From: Chitinophagaceae bacterium
GTDB taxonomy: Bacteria; Bacteroidota; Bacteroidia; Chitinophagales; Chitinophagaceae
DNA length: 64,000 bases
Assembly (NCBI GenBank): GCA_016706055.1
Contig: JADJKL010000006.1
Location: 310,001-374,000 of the forward strand
Direction: 5' to 3'
Shown: in pieces, positions 47,773-57,401 of the stretch
Position numbering within the stretch: position 1 is the stretch's first letter
How the letters are laid out: every line of letters begins with the position of its first letter
Translations under genes and position numbers: made by a program
The notes under the pieces: generated by a model
Databases searched by the model: none
What the model saw: only the letters and a program-made list of their open reading frames with translations
Told to the model about the DNA's origin: nothing

Positions 47773-49368
47773 TTATTTGTTTTCTGTAACAGTTCCTTCA
47801 AAAAGAAGGGAAATGCTCGGATCTGCAATAATGCTGACGGGTTTTTCAGCCAGGGCAAGAGTAAAGGTTTCCATTTTTTTAGAAATATCAAATTTTTGAA
47901 CTGAAGATTTTCCTTTGCTTGTAGTAATTGAAATTTCCAAGGGAAATTGAAAAGCATCGCCTTTTTGTAGCTGCTCTGTCGTTATGGTTAATCTCTTGCT
48001 GGAAGCATTATAACTCCAATTGATTTTAAGATTGGGATTAGCAGCTGTAAACAACCATTGTTTAAAGAATTGTTTTAGGTCTTTCCCTGAAACTTTTTCA
48101 AATACTTTTCGCAAATCATCTGTATCGGCCACACTTCCTCCATAAGTTGAATAATAAAGTTGAATACTTTTCCAGAATATTGAATCGCCCAACTCACGAC
48201 GAAGCATATGCAACACCCAGCCACCTTTCTGGTAACTGTTGGCATTTAGCAATGTCATATAATCTTTTGTATTGTTCACCACAGGCAATGCGTTTCTTTT
48301 GCCAAAATCAATGACTTGTTCTCTGTCTTCTTTTAGCATGGCAATAGCAGTGTCTTTTCCATATTTATTTTCCATGTAAAGAATGGTCATGTAAGTTGCA
48401 AAACCTTCACTCAGCCATAAATGTGCAAAGGATTTTTCAGTTGCAAAATTACCAAACCATTGATGAGCTATTTCATGAACTAGTAACGATTCTGATTGCC
48501 GATTACCATTTATGGAGTATTCGGAATAGAAAATAGTATTTGCGTTTTCCAAACCGCCAAACATAGTTTTGGATTGTACATTGGCTAATTTCTTATAAGC
48601 ATACGGCCCAACATTATCAATAAACCAAGGAAGTATTTCTGCGGCCTGTGCATAATCGTAAAACCCTTTGTCTCTGTCTTCGGGATAAACCCAACTGTAA
48701 ATTGGAATACAATCATTGATAGTGCCTGAAAGATTTACGGCAAAATCAGCCACACCAATTACCATTACTTTAGTAGAGATTGGCACATCTTCTTTCCAGT
48801 GTGTTCTTTTTTTATTATCAGCAAGATTAGTTTCTTCAATTTGAATGCCGTTGGATACAACCTGGTAATGTTGCGGAGCGGTTACAATAAATTCTACTGA
48901 TGCTTTATCGGCAGGGTCTTCCTTGCAAGGTATCCAGTTATGTCCACGGTCGGGCCAGTTGTCGGCAAAGAATGTTCTTTTGCCATATTTGTTTTTAGAA
49001 ATAATGAGGCCATCTGCGGGAATTCCTTTATATATGATAGTATAAGTTGCAGTGTCATTGACAGCGGTTTTTTGGGATAGATCAATCTGGCAAATTCGCA
49101 ATCCGGGATCAGCTTTTGCATTCTTTGCGTTGGGCCCTATAATATCTACTATCGACATTGCTTTCCCTCTTTTATCAGGTTGCACAAGATCAAATTCAAG
49201 CCGTGTGGCAGATTCCAGAAATTTTACAGTTATGTCTGCTCTGCCATAAATAGTGTCATTCTCATCATTCAGTTCAATGCTATATTTATAATGCAGCACA
49301 TCAATATTGCTTTGTGCCTGAACAGATGAAAATGTAATAAGGAATAAAAGGGGCAAGGCAAACTTCAT
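47773..49368 (-). CDS. M1 family zinc aminopeptidase, exported
   Basis: The intact 531-residue product has a signal peptide (SSVQAQ, about residue 19). The M1 catalytic domain shows MFGGLENANTIFY (the substrate N-terminus-binding GxMEN-like motif) and LLVHEIAHQWFGN with the downstream LWLSEGFATY, giving the HEXXH-18-E zinc site. The beta-sandwich N-domain (HYKYSIELNDENDTIYG) and a C-terminal beta domain frame it. It should trim N-terminal residues from peptides in the periplasm or outside the cell. Its start is 55 bases beyond the comM stretch and it has a promoter-like sequence just upstream. Confidence 0.9.
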   Translation of the reverse strand: MKFALPLLFLITFSSVQAQSNIDVLHYKYSIELNDENDTIYGRADITVKFLESATRLEFDLVQPDKRGKAMSIVDIIGPNAKNAKADPGLRICQIDLSQKTAVNDTATYTIIYKGIPADGLIISKNKYGKRTFFADNWPDRGHNWIPCKEDPADKASVEFIVTAPQHYQVVSNGIQIEETNLADNKKRTHWKEDVPISTKVMVIGVADFAVNLSGTINDCIPIYSWVYPEDRDKGFYDYAQAAEILPWFIDNVGPYAYKKLANVQSKTMFGGLENANTIFYSEYSINGNRQSESLLVHEIAHQWFGNFATEKSFAHLWLSEGFATYMTILYMENKYGKDTAIAMLKEDREQVIDFGKRNALPVVNNTKDYMTLLNANSYQKGGWVLHMLRRELGDSIFWKSIQLYYSTYGGSVADTDDLRKVFEKVSGKDLKQFFKQWLFTAANPNLKINWSYNASSKRLTITTEQLQKGDAFQFPLEISITTSKGKSSVQKFDISKKMETFTLALAEKPVSIIADPSISLLFEGTVTENK

Positions 49369-49382
49369 ACGGGAAAATTTTG

Positions 49383-49413
49383 CAAAAGATAATTAATTCA
49401 GCAATAAGAACAA
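49383..49413 (-). promoter_or_regulatory. Near-consensus promoter of the M1 peptidase gene
   Basis: On the minus strand TTG (49413-49411) precedes, after 19 bases, TATCTTTTG (49391-49383), one base longer than the TAnnTTTG consensus. Confidence 0.4.
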
Positions 49414-49438
49414 TAGAGTGGTAGTATGGTTGCAGCAA

Positions 49439-50755
49439 TTATAATTTTTCCAGCATCTCCACCACTTTTTCTCTTTTTAGAATTACGTAACCAATCCGAT
49501 CTTCGCTAATACCTTCTTTTAATTGATAACTAAATTCTAATTGTTCGTTATTCACATTCGTTTCAAAATAACGGAATGATAGATTTGGATATTCTCTAAG
49601 TTCTTCACCTATTTCATATAAGTGAGTGGAAAGTATGAACAGAGAGTTCTTTATTTTCATCAATCCTTTAATAACGGTAAGCGAACACTTCATGGCATCC
49701 TGCACATTAGTGCCTTTGAATAATTCATCAATCAGCACCAGCCATTTTTTACCATTGTTTATTTTCTCAATGGTATTCTTTATCCGTTGCACTTCATTAA
49801 AGAAGAAGCTTTCGCCTTTGGCGATATTATCAACTACATTGATATTGCTTAGCAAGCCATCAAACAAGGTGAGTTTCATTTTTTGTGCAGGTACACCCAT
49901 GCCAATATGAGCAAGGAAAACTGCAGAGCCAACTGCTTTTATCAAAGTGCTTTTGCCAGCCATATTTGCTCCAGTCAAAAAAAGAAAGTTATGCTCCGGA
50001 TTCATTTGAAGATCGTAGGGCACAGGCTCTGGCAACAAAATATGATACAATCCTTTTGCATCTACCAATGGTGTTTGTTGCTCTGCAAATTCTGGAAAGG
50101 ATAAGTTATAGGTTTTTACTGCTACCGCCATCGAGTACCATGCATCCAGGCGGCTGAAGATATCTATCATCTCCAGTGTATTTGTTTTATAATTACCACG
50201 AAGATGAAACCCGAAATATAAATTCTGACGTACAGAGAATTTATCTCCATGCTCAGTTTCAGATAATCTTTCTAATGGTTGTTGTTTTAAAAGTCCATTT
50301 ATACGGTCAATGTATAATTGAATATTAGCAGGAAGGTCAAGGTTGTTAAGTAACTCTGCAATCTTTTTAATGCCTCTGTAGAAGTCTGCAAAATGCGTCA
50401 TGGAATATTTTACCATGGCGTAGTCTTCGCTGTGCAGCCATTTGTAAAACATATTATTGAAAGAAGCTGGTGCTTCGCTGATAGGATCAAGCGGATAATC
50501 TAAAAACTTATCCATCACCAGCATAGTGCCATTACTGATATCCGTTGGCCAATCTTTTACATGCTCCATAAAAGTGCGGATCACTTTCTGTGTGCCCAAA
50601 ATCTTATCCAGGCTATCATGCGGTTCACTAAAGAATTTGCGCAGCCATTCTCTGCCACCAACGGTACGGGTAAAGTTGAGTTTATGAAAGATAGAAAACT
50701 CTTCTTCAGTATGAAAGATCGATATGTCGCTGAATGATGTATTGTCTATTTGCAT
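49439..50755 (-). CDS. MutS-family ATPase (mismatch-repair-like)
   Basis: The intact 438-residue product has a helical lever/clamp-like N-terminal half and a MutS-type ABC ATPase: Walker A FLTGANMAGKSTLIKAVG (about residue 262), ESFFFNEVQRIKN, Walker B WLVLIDELFKGTN and the switch STHLYEIGEEL. It lacks the mismatch-binding domain I of MutS and the Smr domain of MutS2, so mismatch recognition is unlikely. Short MutS-like ATPases of this kind are common in Bacteroidota, with unknown role. It lies on the same strand as dihydroorotase, 50 bases downstream. Confidence 0.88.
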   Translation of the reverse strand: MQIDNTSFSDISIFHTEEEFSIFHKLNFTRTVGGREWLRKFFSEPHDSLDKILGTQKVIRTFMEHVKDWPTDISNGTMLVMDKFLDYPLDPISEAPASFNNMFYKWLHSEDYAMVKYSMTHFADFYRGIKKIAELLNNLDLPANIQLYIDRINGLLKQQPLERLSETEHGDKFSVRQNLYFGFHLRGNYKTNTLEMIDIFSRLDAWYSMAVAVKTYNLSFPEFAEQQTPLVDAKGLYHILLPEPVPYDLQMNPEHNFLFLTGANMAGKSTLIKAVGSAVFLAHIGMGVPAQKMKLTLFDGLLSNINVVDNIAKGESFFFNEVQRIKNTIEKINNGKKWLVLIDELFKGTNVQDAMKCSLTVIKGLMKIKNSLFILSTHLYEIGEELREYPNLSFRYFETNVNNEQLEFSYQLKEGISEDRIGYVILKREKVVEMLEKL

Positions 50756-50757
50756 AG

Positions 50758-50799
50758 TGTCAATAGTGAATTGTCAATAGTAAATCACCATTGACGATT
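50758..50799. repeat. 7-bp-period repeat between pyrC and the MutS-like gene
   Basis: TGTCAATAGT occurs at 50758-50767 and again at 50772-50781, a 14-base period. The surrounding sequence breaks into heptamers ending mostly in AAT or ATT. Confidence 0.5.
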
Positions 50800-50805
50800 G
50801 CCGGT

Positions 50806-52139
50806 TTATCTGTTAAATACGAGTCGTTGTCCTTGTTGAGATTCATTCCACTCACCGTTTCCATACACTAAATGTCCGTTTATAAACGTATGAGTTATGG
50901 TAGCCGGAAATTCAAATCCTTCTAACGGACTCCAGCCGCATTTATATAAAATGTTTTCTTTCGTTACTGTTGAACTGCTATTCATATCAACAATTACAAG
51001 GTCTGCATGATAGCCTTCTCTTATATAGCCTCTTTCTTTTATCTGGAAACAATCAGCCACAGCATGGCTCATTTTCTCTGCTATCTTTTCTAAACTTATT
51101 CTTCCTTCTTTATAATAATGCAACATTAATAATAAAGGATGCTGCACCAATGGCAATCCTGCATGAGCTTTCATATATGGTTCATTCTTTTCTTCCCAGG
51201 TATGCGGTGCATGGTCAGTTGCAATTACATCGAGCCTGTCGTCAAGTAAAGCTTTCCATAATGCTTCTTTATTATTCGCTGCTTTTATGGCAGGATTGCA
51301 TTTTATCTGGTTACCAAGCCGTTCATAATCATCACTGGTAAAATGTAAATGATGTACACATACTTCGGCAGTAATACGTTTTTCTTTTAATGGAAACATA
51401 TTGGTAAAGAGCTGTAATTCTCTTTCTGTAGTAATGTGTAATATGTGCAGCCTTGTGTTATACTTTTTGCTATCTGTATTGCATACAGCGAAGACTCATA
51501 ACAAACTTCTTCATCTCTGATGATGGGATGGTCAGCCGCAGTCAATTCCCTGCCCAATGCTTTTGCTTTTTCAAGATTCTGCCGGATAATCTTTTCATCT
51601 TCACAATGTGTGGCAATCAATACTTCGCTTTCCCGGAATATCTTATCCAACGTATTGGGATTGTCCACCAGCATATTGCCAGTGCTGGCAACCATCAATA
51701 TTTTTACACCGCAGATGTCTTTCTTCTTGTCATTTGTTTTTAATACTTCATCTGCATTATCATTGCCAGTACCCATAAAGAAAGAATAATTGGCTAATGA
51801 TGTTTGTGCGCCGATTTTATATTTTTCCTCCAGCAGTTCTTGTGTCAATGCATTCGGCACTGTATTCGGCATTTCCATAAAACTGGTAACACCGCCTGCC
51901 ACTGCTGCTTTAGATTCAGTATAAATAGTTGCTTTATGTGTAAGTCCCGGCTCACGGAAATGCACCTGGTCGTCGATACATCCGGGAAATAAATACTTGC
52001 CTTCACCATTTATTTCTGTACCAGATGCGTTGATATTAGGTGCAATTTTTTCTATTCTATTATTTCGAATTAATAAGTCCGAAGTTATTATCCGACCTTC
52101 ATTTACAAGTTGAATATTTTTTATCAGATATGTTGACAT
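50806..52139 (-). CDS. pyrC: Dihydroorotase, class I type (one frameshift)
   Basis: About 444 residues after repair. Dihydroorotase closes carbamoyl-aspartate to dihydroorotate in pyrimidine synthesis. The amidohydrolase landmarks are FPGCIDDQVHFREPGLTHKA, TSFMEMPNTVPN, RLHILHITTE, EVCVHHLHF, DVIATDHAPHTWEEK and the final VIVDMNSS. In the first metal motif Gln stands where most families have His (DxH becomes DDQ), which I believe is usual for homologues in this phylum. The frame breaks at 51464: T5 on the plus strand should be T6, which restores IAKKYNTRLHIL. Together with pyrD at 33359 it marks pyrimidine synthesis in this window. Confidence 0.88.
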
Positions 52140-52179
52140 TCAAAATGACTGTTTATATTGTGATGCAAATTAGAGTTCT

Positions 52180-52194
52180 TATTATTAAATAATA
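52180..52194. repeat. AT-rich palindrome between divergent genes
   Basis: TATTATT (52180-52186) and AATAATA (52188-52194) are inverted copies around one base, between divergent pyrC and the gene at 52255. In such AT-rich DNA it may be chance. Confidence 0.3.
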
Positions 52195-52254
52195 CTAATG
52201 AGCTTAAGATTTGATAATTCGAAAATTAACACTTTTGGAACAAATTAAGATAGT

Positions 52255-53351
52255 ATGAAGGCTGATAGAATAAGACGACATAAATATGGGTTCTTTAGGA
52301 TCTCTTTTTTATAGTTACTTTATTATTTCTTTCTGTAGCGTTAGTACCTTTTCTTTCTTCGGGTGGCTGGTGGTTTATTGCAATTCTGGGTCTGATTTAT
52401 CCATTTCTTCTACTTTTAGAAATAATATTTTTAATTATCTGGGCGGTTAAAAGTCAAACTTGTTTTTATTTCAGCCTTGGCGTTATTATTGAATTGGCAG
52501 CAATTGTCAGTTATATTAGCAATAAAAGGAACAACAGCTTCTGTTAGTATTAAGGAAGAGAAAAGCCTCAGGGTATTATCTTGGAATGTTTCTCGTTGGG
52601 ATGAAAGGAATAAAGAGAAAAGGGAGGGCAAAGTTATCGTCAATTGATGTTTGATTATATAGAATATCTGAATGCGGATGTTTTATGCCTGCAGGAATTC
52701 TTTGAATGTACCGACCCGAAATATTTTGAAGCAAATATTCCGGAACTGCAAAAGCTGGGGTTCACTTATTTTCATTTCTATCCAATTGTTAAAATTTTTC
52801 AGGATAAGTTTCAATATGGGCTGGCTATATTTTCAAGGCATCCTATAGTTGACACAGGAAGTTATTCTAATTATGCAAGAATTCACTCTGAAGGTCTAAT
52901 ATATTGCGATATTGTATTTGGAGATAATAAATTTCGGATATTCAATACACATTTAGAATCGCCTGGTTTTGGAAAAGAAGATTTCACAGAAGCAGGCTCA
53001 GTAAAGCCATCAAAAAACCTGATTAATAAGCTTAAGAATAGCTATAATTATAGAAATATACAGGCAAATTCAGCCGCTGAAATTATTCGTAATAGCCCCA
53101 ATCCCGTTATAGTATGCAGTGATATTGGGGATGTCCCAAATTCTTATGCGTATTTTAAATTAAAGGGTAATTTGAGAGATGCCTTTCTTAATAAAGGCAG
53201 TGGTTTTGGTAGAACTTACCGGTTTATTTCCCCTACCTTAAGGATTGATTATCTGTTTGTTGATAAGAAAATTCAAGTACAGAATTTTTATCTTCCAAAT
53301 ATTGGTTATTCCGATCACCTACCACTCATTTCTGATTTGAGATTTAAATAA
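52255..53351 (+). CDS. Membrane-anchored endonuclease/exonuclease/phosphatase-fold protein (three frameshifts)
   Basis: About 365 residues after repair. Three hydrophobic segments come first (IVTLLFLSVALVPFLSSGG, then IAILGLIYPFLLLLEIIFL, then LALLLNWQQLSVILAI), followed by an EEP domain: LRVLSWNVSRWDE, ADVLCLQEFFE, FNTHLESPGF, VIVCSDIGDVPNS and YSDHLPLISDL with the catalytic Asp-His pair. The catalytic domain faces the periplasm in this topology. Lesions: T6 at 52305 should be T7, a net shift lies near 52455, and AAA at 52630 should be AAAA (restores GKSYRQLMFDYIEYL). Substrate is unknown: phosphodiester, phosphoinositide-like or nucleic acid are all possible. Confidence 0.8.
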
Positions 53352-53400
53352 TTGAGTTTTTATAGTGTTAGGGGCATGCTCAAAAATTCAATAATACAAA

Positions 53401-53431
53401 TTGTGTAGTAACTCCAATGGGTTTAATTTTG
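53401..53431 (+). promoter_or_regulatory. Consensus promoter of the exopolysaccharide locus
   Basis: TTG (53401-53403), 20 bases, then TAATTTTG (53424-53431): a full match to the Bacteroidota consensus. Transcription should start near 53438, some 267 bases before the first gene at 53705. Confidence 0.65.
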
Positions 53432-53437
53432 GGTTAT

Positions 53438-53704
53438 TATTTTAAAAGATTCCCCATTATTTTTTGGATTTCCGATATTTTGATTACTTTAGTAGTCAAA
53501 TGTGGTTTTTACGTTTTTTTTAGTAAAATCACTACCTCAAATCCTTCCACTGAACAACCCTACCAATTTTCCTTTCGATTTGCCTCTTTCAAAATCCTAA
53601 GTAAAAAATCAAAAGATTTTAATGGCGAATGTATGCCTGTTCCAATTTCTATGATTTGTGATTATTGAATTTGATCATTTATCAATCCGTTAACCCCTTA
53701 GTAT
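53438..53704 (+). other. Long predicted 5' leader of the exopolysaccharide locus
   Basis: If the promoter at 53401-53431 is used, about 267 untranslated bases precede the first gene. The stretch is AT-rich with a CT-rich centre (53540-53600) and can form AAAATC/GATTTT near 53590-53620. I recognise no known riboswitch. A small frame at 53417-53668 starts inside the promoter and is not translated from this message. Confidence 0.4.
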
Positions 53705-54085
53705 ATGAACAGGACTATTCTAAGTATAAATGTAAATCGACCGATGAATTATCTGTTACAAACGGTACTTTCTAAAAAGTATCATTTTGTTTCTGTATCA
53801 GATGTTTTTTTCGCTATGTCGAGTTTAAGAAAAAATAAAGATATAAATCTTGTTATTGCTGATATTGATAATGCTGAACAGGATATTTGGGAACTTATAG
53901 AACATATAAATACTAGCAAATTGTATCAAACGTCTATCATAGTTCTTTGTAGCGAAAATGATGCCAAAATTGATGCAAAAATGAAAGAGTTGGGATTAAA
54001 AAATTTAGTGAAGAAGCCTTTTAGTCCTCCCGAATTAGTTAAGAAAATTGATGAAATTATGTTGACTGAAGTTATACATGATTAA
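53705..54085 (+). CDS. Stand-alone degenerate receiver-domain protein
   Basis: The 126-residue product has the length and alternation of a CheY-like receiver. The phospho-acceptor position is kept in NLVIADIDNAEQD and the conserved Lys in LVKKPFSPPEL, but the N-terminal acidic pair is replaced (ILSINVNRP), so magnesium binding and phosphorylation are doubtful. It is the first gene of the exopolysaccharide locus, 24 bases before a sugar transferase that also carries a receiver-like N-terminal region. A protein-protein regulatory role is inferred. Confidence 0.7.
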   Translation: MNRTILSINVNRPMNYLLQTVLSKKYHFVSVSDVFFAMSSLRKNKDINLVIADIDNAEQDIWELIEHINTSKLYQTSIIVLCSENDAKIDAKMKELGLKNLVKKPFSPPELVKKIDEIMLTEVIHD

Positions 54086-54109
54086 CCTTAAACCTACAAC
54101 CTCATCCTT

Positions 54110-55258
54110 ATGTTTTTAGAAACTTACCCTAAACTTGAATCCTGGCCACACAAAAGAGAACTGAATGTTGTCAAACCAGATAATCGGCAAGTAAATTTTA
54201 CCTATCTGTACATTGGAAAACATTCAGCAGCAGAGTTATTCTTACATTCCTCATTTAAATCTGGTCAGATCATTCCCAGTCTTTTTGTTGCCAGAGAAGT
54301 TCTTGATTCTATTTTATATAATAATACAGAGCTTCCTGATGCAATTATTGTCGATTTATTTTTGGATAAAGTAGAATACCATGACTTTGTAAAATTTCTA
54401 GAAAGAAGAAAAATTGATAAACTGGTTTCTATTTTATACAACGAAAACAAATTGGGTATCAATGATATTAATTTTTTAAAGTATAATCAACTGGTTGATG
54501 ATGTTTTTAATATTCAGAACAAAAGTTTGAATTTCGATAAGAAAATTTCCTTTCTTAAAAAAGTGAAAAAGCAAACTATTCCACTACAAATAAGTAGTTC
54601 AATTAAAAAAGATGTTATTAATACAAATTTTTCAGGGAGATCTATGTTCTGGAAAAGGGTAATAGATATTACCATATCTTCTCTATTATTGATAGCCGCT
54701 TTTCCTCTGTTTTTGATTATAGCAATCGGAATTAAGTTGGAAAGCCGGGGGCCTATTTTTTATAATGCACTAAGAGCCGGAAGAGGGTTTAGGATTTTTA
54801 ATTTTTATAAATTCAGGACGATGGAAGTGGATGCAGATAAAAAGGTGGGTTCGGTGAAACATTTGAATAAATATGCCAATACTGAAAAGGGAGTAGGATT
54901 CCTGAAGATTTATAACGATCCCCGTGTTACTAGATTTGGCAAATTTCTAAGGAAAACCAGCCTGGATGAATTACCTCAACTAATTAATGTTTTAAAAGGC
55001 GATATGTCTCTTGTAGGTAATAGGCCCTTGCCTATTTATGAAGCTTCAACATTGACTACCAACGAGTTTGTTGAACGTTTTATGGCCCCTGCTGGTATTA
55101 CAGGTCTTTGGCAAATAAAAAAGAAGAGTAAACCAAATATGACTGCTGAGGAAAGAATTGGTTTGGATATCTCTTATGCCCGCAAGCATAATTTTCTATA
55201 TGACATTAAAATCATAGCCAAAACACCGGGAGCATTGTTTCAAAACACTAACTCCTAG
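54110..55258 (+). CDS. Initiating sugar transferase fused to a degenerate receiver-like domain
   Basis: The intact 382-residue product has two parts. Residues about 25-150 resemble a receiver-like fold (FTYLYIGKHSAAELFL, DAIIVDLFLDKVEYHDFV) without a normal acidic pocket. Residues about 178-378 are a bacterial sugar transferase (PF02397): FWKRVIDITISSLLLIAAFP with the re-entrant membrane helix, FYKFRTMEVDAD, TRFGKFLRKTSLDELPQL, KGDMSLVGNRPLP and ITGLWQI. It should transfer a sugar-1-phosphate to undecaprenyl phosphate, the first step of exopolysaccharide repeat assembly. The membrane regions of WcaJ/PssY-type long forms are absent. Confidence 0.88.
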   Translation: MFLETYPKLESWPHKRELNVVKPDNRQVNFTYLYIGKHSAAELFLHSSFKSGQIIPSLFVAREVLDSILYNNTELPDAIIVDLFLDKVEYHDFVKFLERRKIDKLVSILYNENKLGINDINFLKYNQLVDDVFNIQNKSLNFDKKISFLKKVKKQTIPLQISSSIKKDVINTNFSGRSMFWKRVIDITISSLLLIAAFPLFLIIAIGIKLESRGPIFYNALRAGRGFRIFNFYKFRTMEVDADKKVGSVKHLNKYANTEKGVGFLKIYNDPRVTRFGKFLRKTSLDELPQLINVLKGDMSLVGNRPLPIYEASTLTTNEFVERFMAPAGITGLWQIKKKSKPNMTAEERIGLDISYARKHNFLYDIKIIAKTPGALFQNTNS

Positions 55259-55325
55259 CTAAAGGCTGGTATTTTTCCTATTTCCATAGTATCTTTATCT
55301 AATTCTAGTACCCAAAAACTTAATA

Positions 55326-56254
55326 ATGCAAAAGGAAAACCTTCCTTTTATATCCATTATAACTTTAAACTGGAATAGTTTAAATTATACTCTTCAATTT
55401 TTAGAATCAACAAGGACTTTGACTTATAGAAATTTTGAAGTTTTAGTTGTTGATATGAATTCTGATCAAGATCCGACTAGTGAAATTAATGGTAATAATT
55501 ATGCCAACACAAAAGTCTTGCGATGTGAAAAGAATTTAGGATTTTCCGGGGGAAATAATTTTGGTATTGAACAAGCAAAAGGGGATTTTCTTTTCGTTGT
55601 AAATAACGATACAGAACTAACTCCTGAAATTTTAAATTCTCTAATAGAACCTTTTTATAAGGATTCTACAGTAGGTGTCACATGCCCAAAGATTCGCTAT
55701 TATGATATGCCTTCCATAATTCAGTATGCAGGATTTAACCCTTTTAATTTTGTTACAGGAAGAACATCTTCAGTCGGTAGCGGTAAAGTAGATTCTGGTC
55801 AATACGATTTACCGGGTTATACATTCGGTGCACATGGTTGTGCGATGATGGTGAAAAGAGATATTATTTCCAAAGCCGGGTTTTCCCAAAAAATTATTTT
55901 CTTTATTACGAAGAGTGGGATTGGAGCTTAAGAATTATTAAGTCTGGCTTCAAAATATTTTATCAGCCTGCAGCACTAATTTATCATAAGGCATCTATGT
56001 CTATTGGAAAAGGAAATCCTATCAAAATATTTTATCATATAAGGAATAGAATATTGTTAATTAAAAGAAATGGTACTGGTTTACAGCTTTTCCTTTTTAT
56101 GGTATATATGCTAATCGTTATTTTCCCCTTTAATGTAATTAAACATTTAGTGAAATTAGAATTTGACAAACTAAAATACTTTTTAAAAGGAACAATAAAT
56201 GGTGTTTTAGCATCACGATTTTCTAATAATTATTATTTGGGAATAAAATCATAA
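55326..56254 (+). CDS. Family 2 glycosyltransferase (one frameshift)
   Basis: About 310 residues after repair. The GT-A fold is recognised from ISIITLNWNSLNYTLQFL, NLGFSGGNNFGIEQA, the metal-binding region FVVNNDTELT, GAHGCAMMVKRDII and YYEEWDWSLRI, as in rhamnosyltransferase-like WbbL proteins. A C-terminal hydrophobic stretch (FLFMVYMLIVIFPFNVI) suggests membrane association. T4 at 55881 should be T5, restoring AGFFPKNYFLYYEEWDW. It would add a sugar to the lipid-linked intermediate made by the preceding enzyme. Confidence 0.87.
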
Positions 56255-56266
56255 AGTTATTATTCA

Positions 56267-57389
56267 ATGGGGAAAACCAAGGTTTTAGAATGTATAAGGC
56301 AGGGCCAAATTGGTGGTGGAGAATCTCATTTATTAGATATTATTGCACATATTGATAAGGAAAAATATAACCCAATTGTTCTTTCTTTTTCGGATGGTCC
56401 GATGATTGATGCCCTCAATCAAATGAAAATCGAGAATTATGTCATTCCTTCTAAAAGGGCTTTTGATTTTTCGGTTTTTACTAGGGTTAGGAAATTATTA
56501 ATTGACTTAAATGTTTCGATAATTCATGTGCACGGCACCAGGGCAAATTCAAATATTGTGCGGGTAGCAAAATCACTGCAAATTCCGTTAGTATATACAA
56601 TACATGGCTGGTCTTTTCATCCGGATCAAAATTTTTTTTAAACGAAAGCTTAGAATTTTAGGAGAAAAATATCTTACTTCTAAATCTGATTTTAATATTT
56701 CAGTATCAGAATCAAATAAATTAACAGGTCAAAAATTGATCAAAGGGTTTAATTCTGAAGTTATTAATAATGGAATAAACCAATTTAAGTTTAATCCACA
56801 AAGAAAGTTTTTGGATATACGGAAAGAACAGGGATTGTCTGTTGATGATATAATCGTTCTTTTTTTGGCAAGGTTCACTGGTCATAAACAGCCCTTAATT
56901 TTAATTGAGGCATTTTCGAAAGCAGTTCAGAAAAATAAAAAATTACATTTGTTAATGGTGGGAGAGGGTGACCAAAAAGTTGAAGGAATTAAACTTGTTG
57001 ATAAATTGAAAATAAAAGAAAAAGTTACTTTTTTGCCTTTCCGAACAGATGTTCCTGATATTCTTTCGGCTTCTGATATTTATGTTTTGCCTTCGTTATG
57101 GGAAGGATTACCAATTGGGTTATTAGAAGCGATGGCAATGGGGAAAGCAGTTATCGGGTCAAATGTAGATGGGACATGTGAAATAATTGATAACTCTATC
57201 AATGGATTTTTAATCGACAAAGAAAATTTAGTTAAGGGTGTTGAAGAAAAAATAGCATTACTGGGATCGAGCAAGAAGTTGCGAGAAGATTTGGGAAAAA
57301 ATGCTATAAAAACTATAAGCACAAAGTATGATGCAACGGAAATGACTAGAAAAATAGAAAAAGTATACACCAAATTGATCAAGAAGTAA
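56267..57389 (+). CDS. Family 4 glycosyltransferase (one frameshift)
   Basis: About 373 residues after repair. The N-terminal Rossmann domain has LECIRQGQIGGGESHLLDI and IIHVHGTRANSNIV; the C-terminal domain has VLFLARFTGHKQPLILIEAF, LLMVGEGDQ, FLPFRTDVPDILSASDIY and LPSLWEGLPIGLLEAMAMG, which holds the E-x7-E nucleotide-sugar site. The break is the T8 run at 56632-56639; T7 restores DQNFFKRKLRILGEKY. It starts 12 bases after the preceding gene and ends 12 bases before the next, so it is part of one operon. Confidence 0.88.
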
Positions 57390-57401
57390 CAAAGCACTAC
57401 A

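Noticed and set aside
52644..53351. The EEP-domain gene as a short cytosolic enzyme
   Set aside because: Upstream frames contain the membrane segments and the LRVLSWNVS catalytic start, so the true gene begins at 52255.
53417..53668. An 83-codon plus-strand frame
   Set aside because: Its start lies inside the promoter at 53401-53431, it has no homologue I recognise, and its composition is like the non-coding surroundings.
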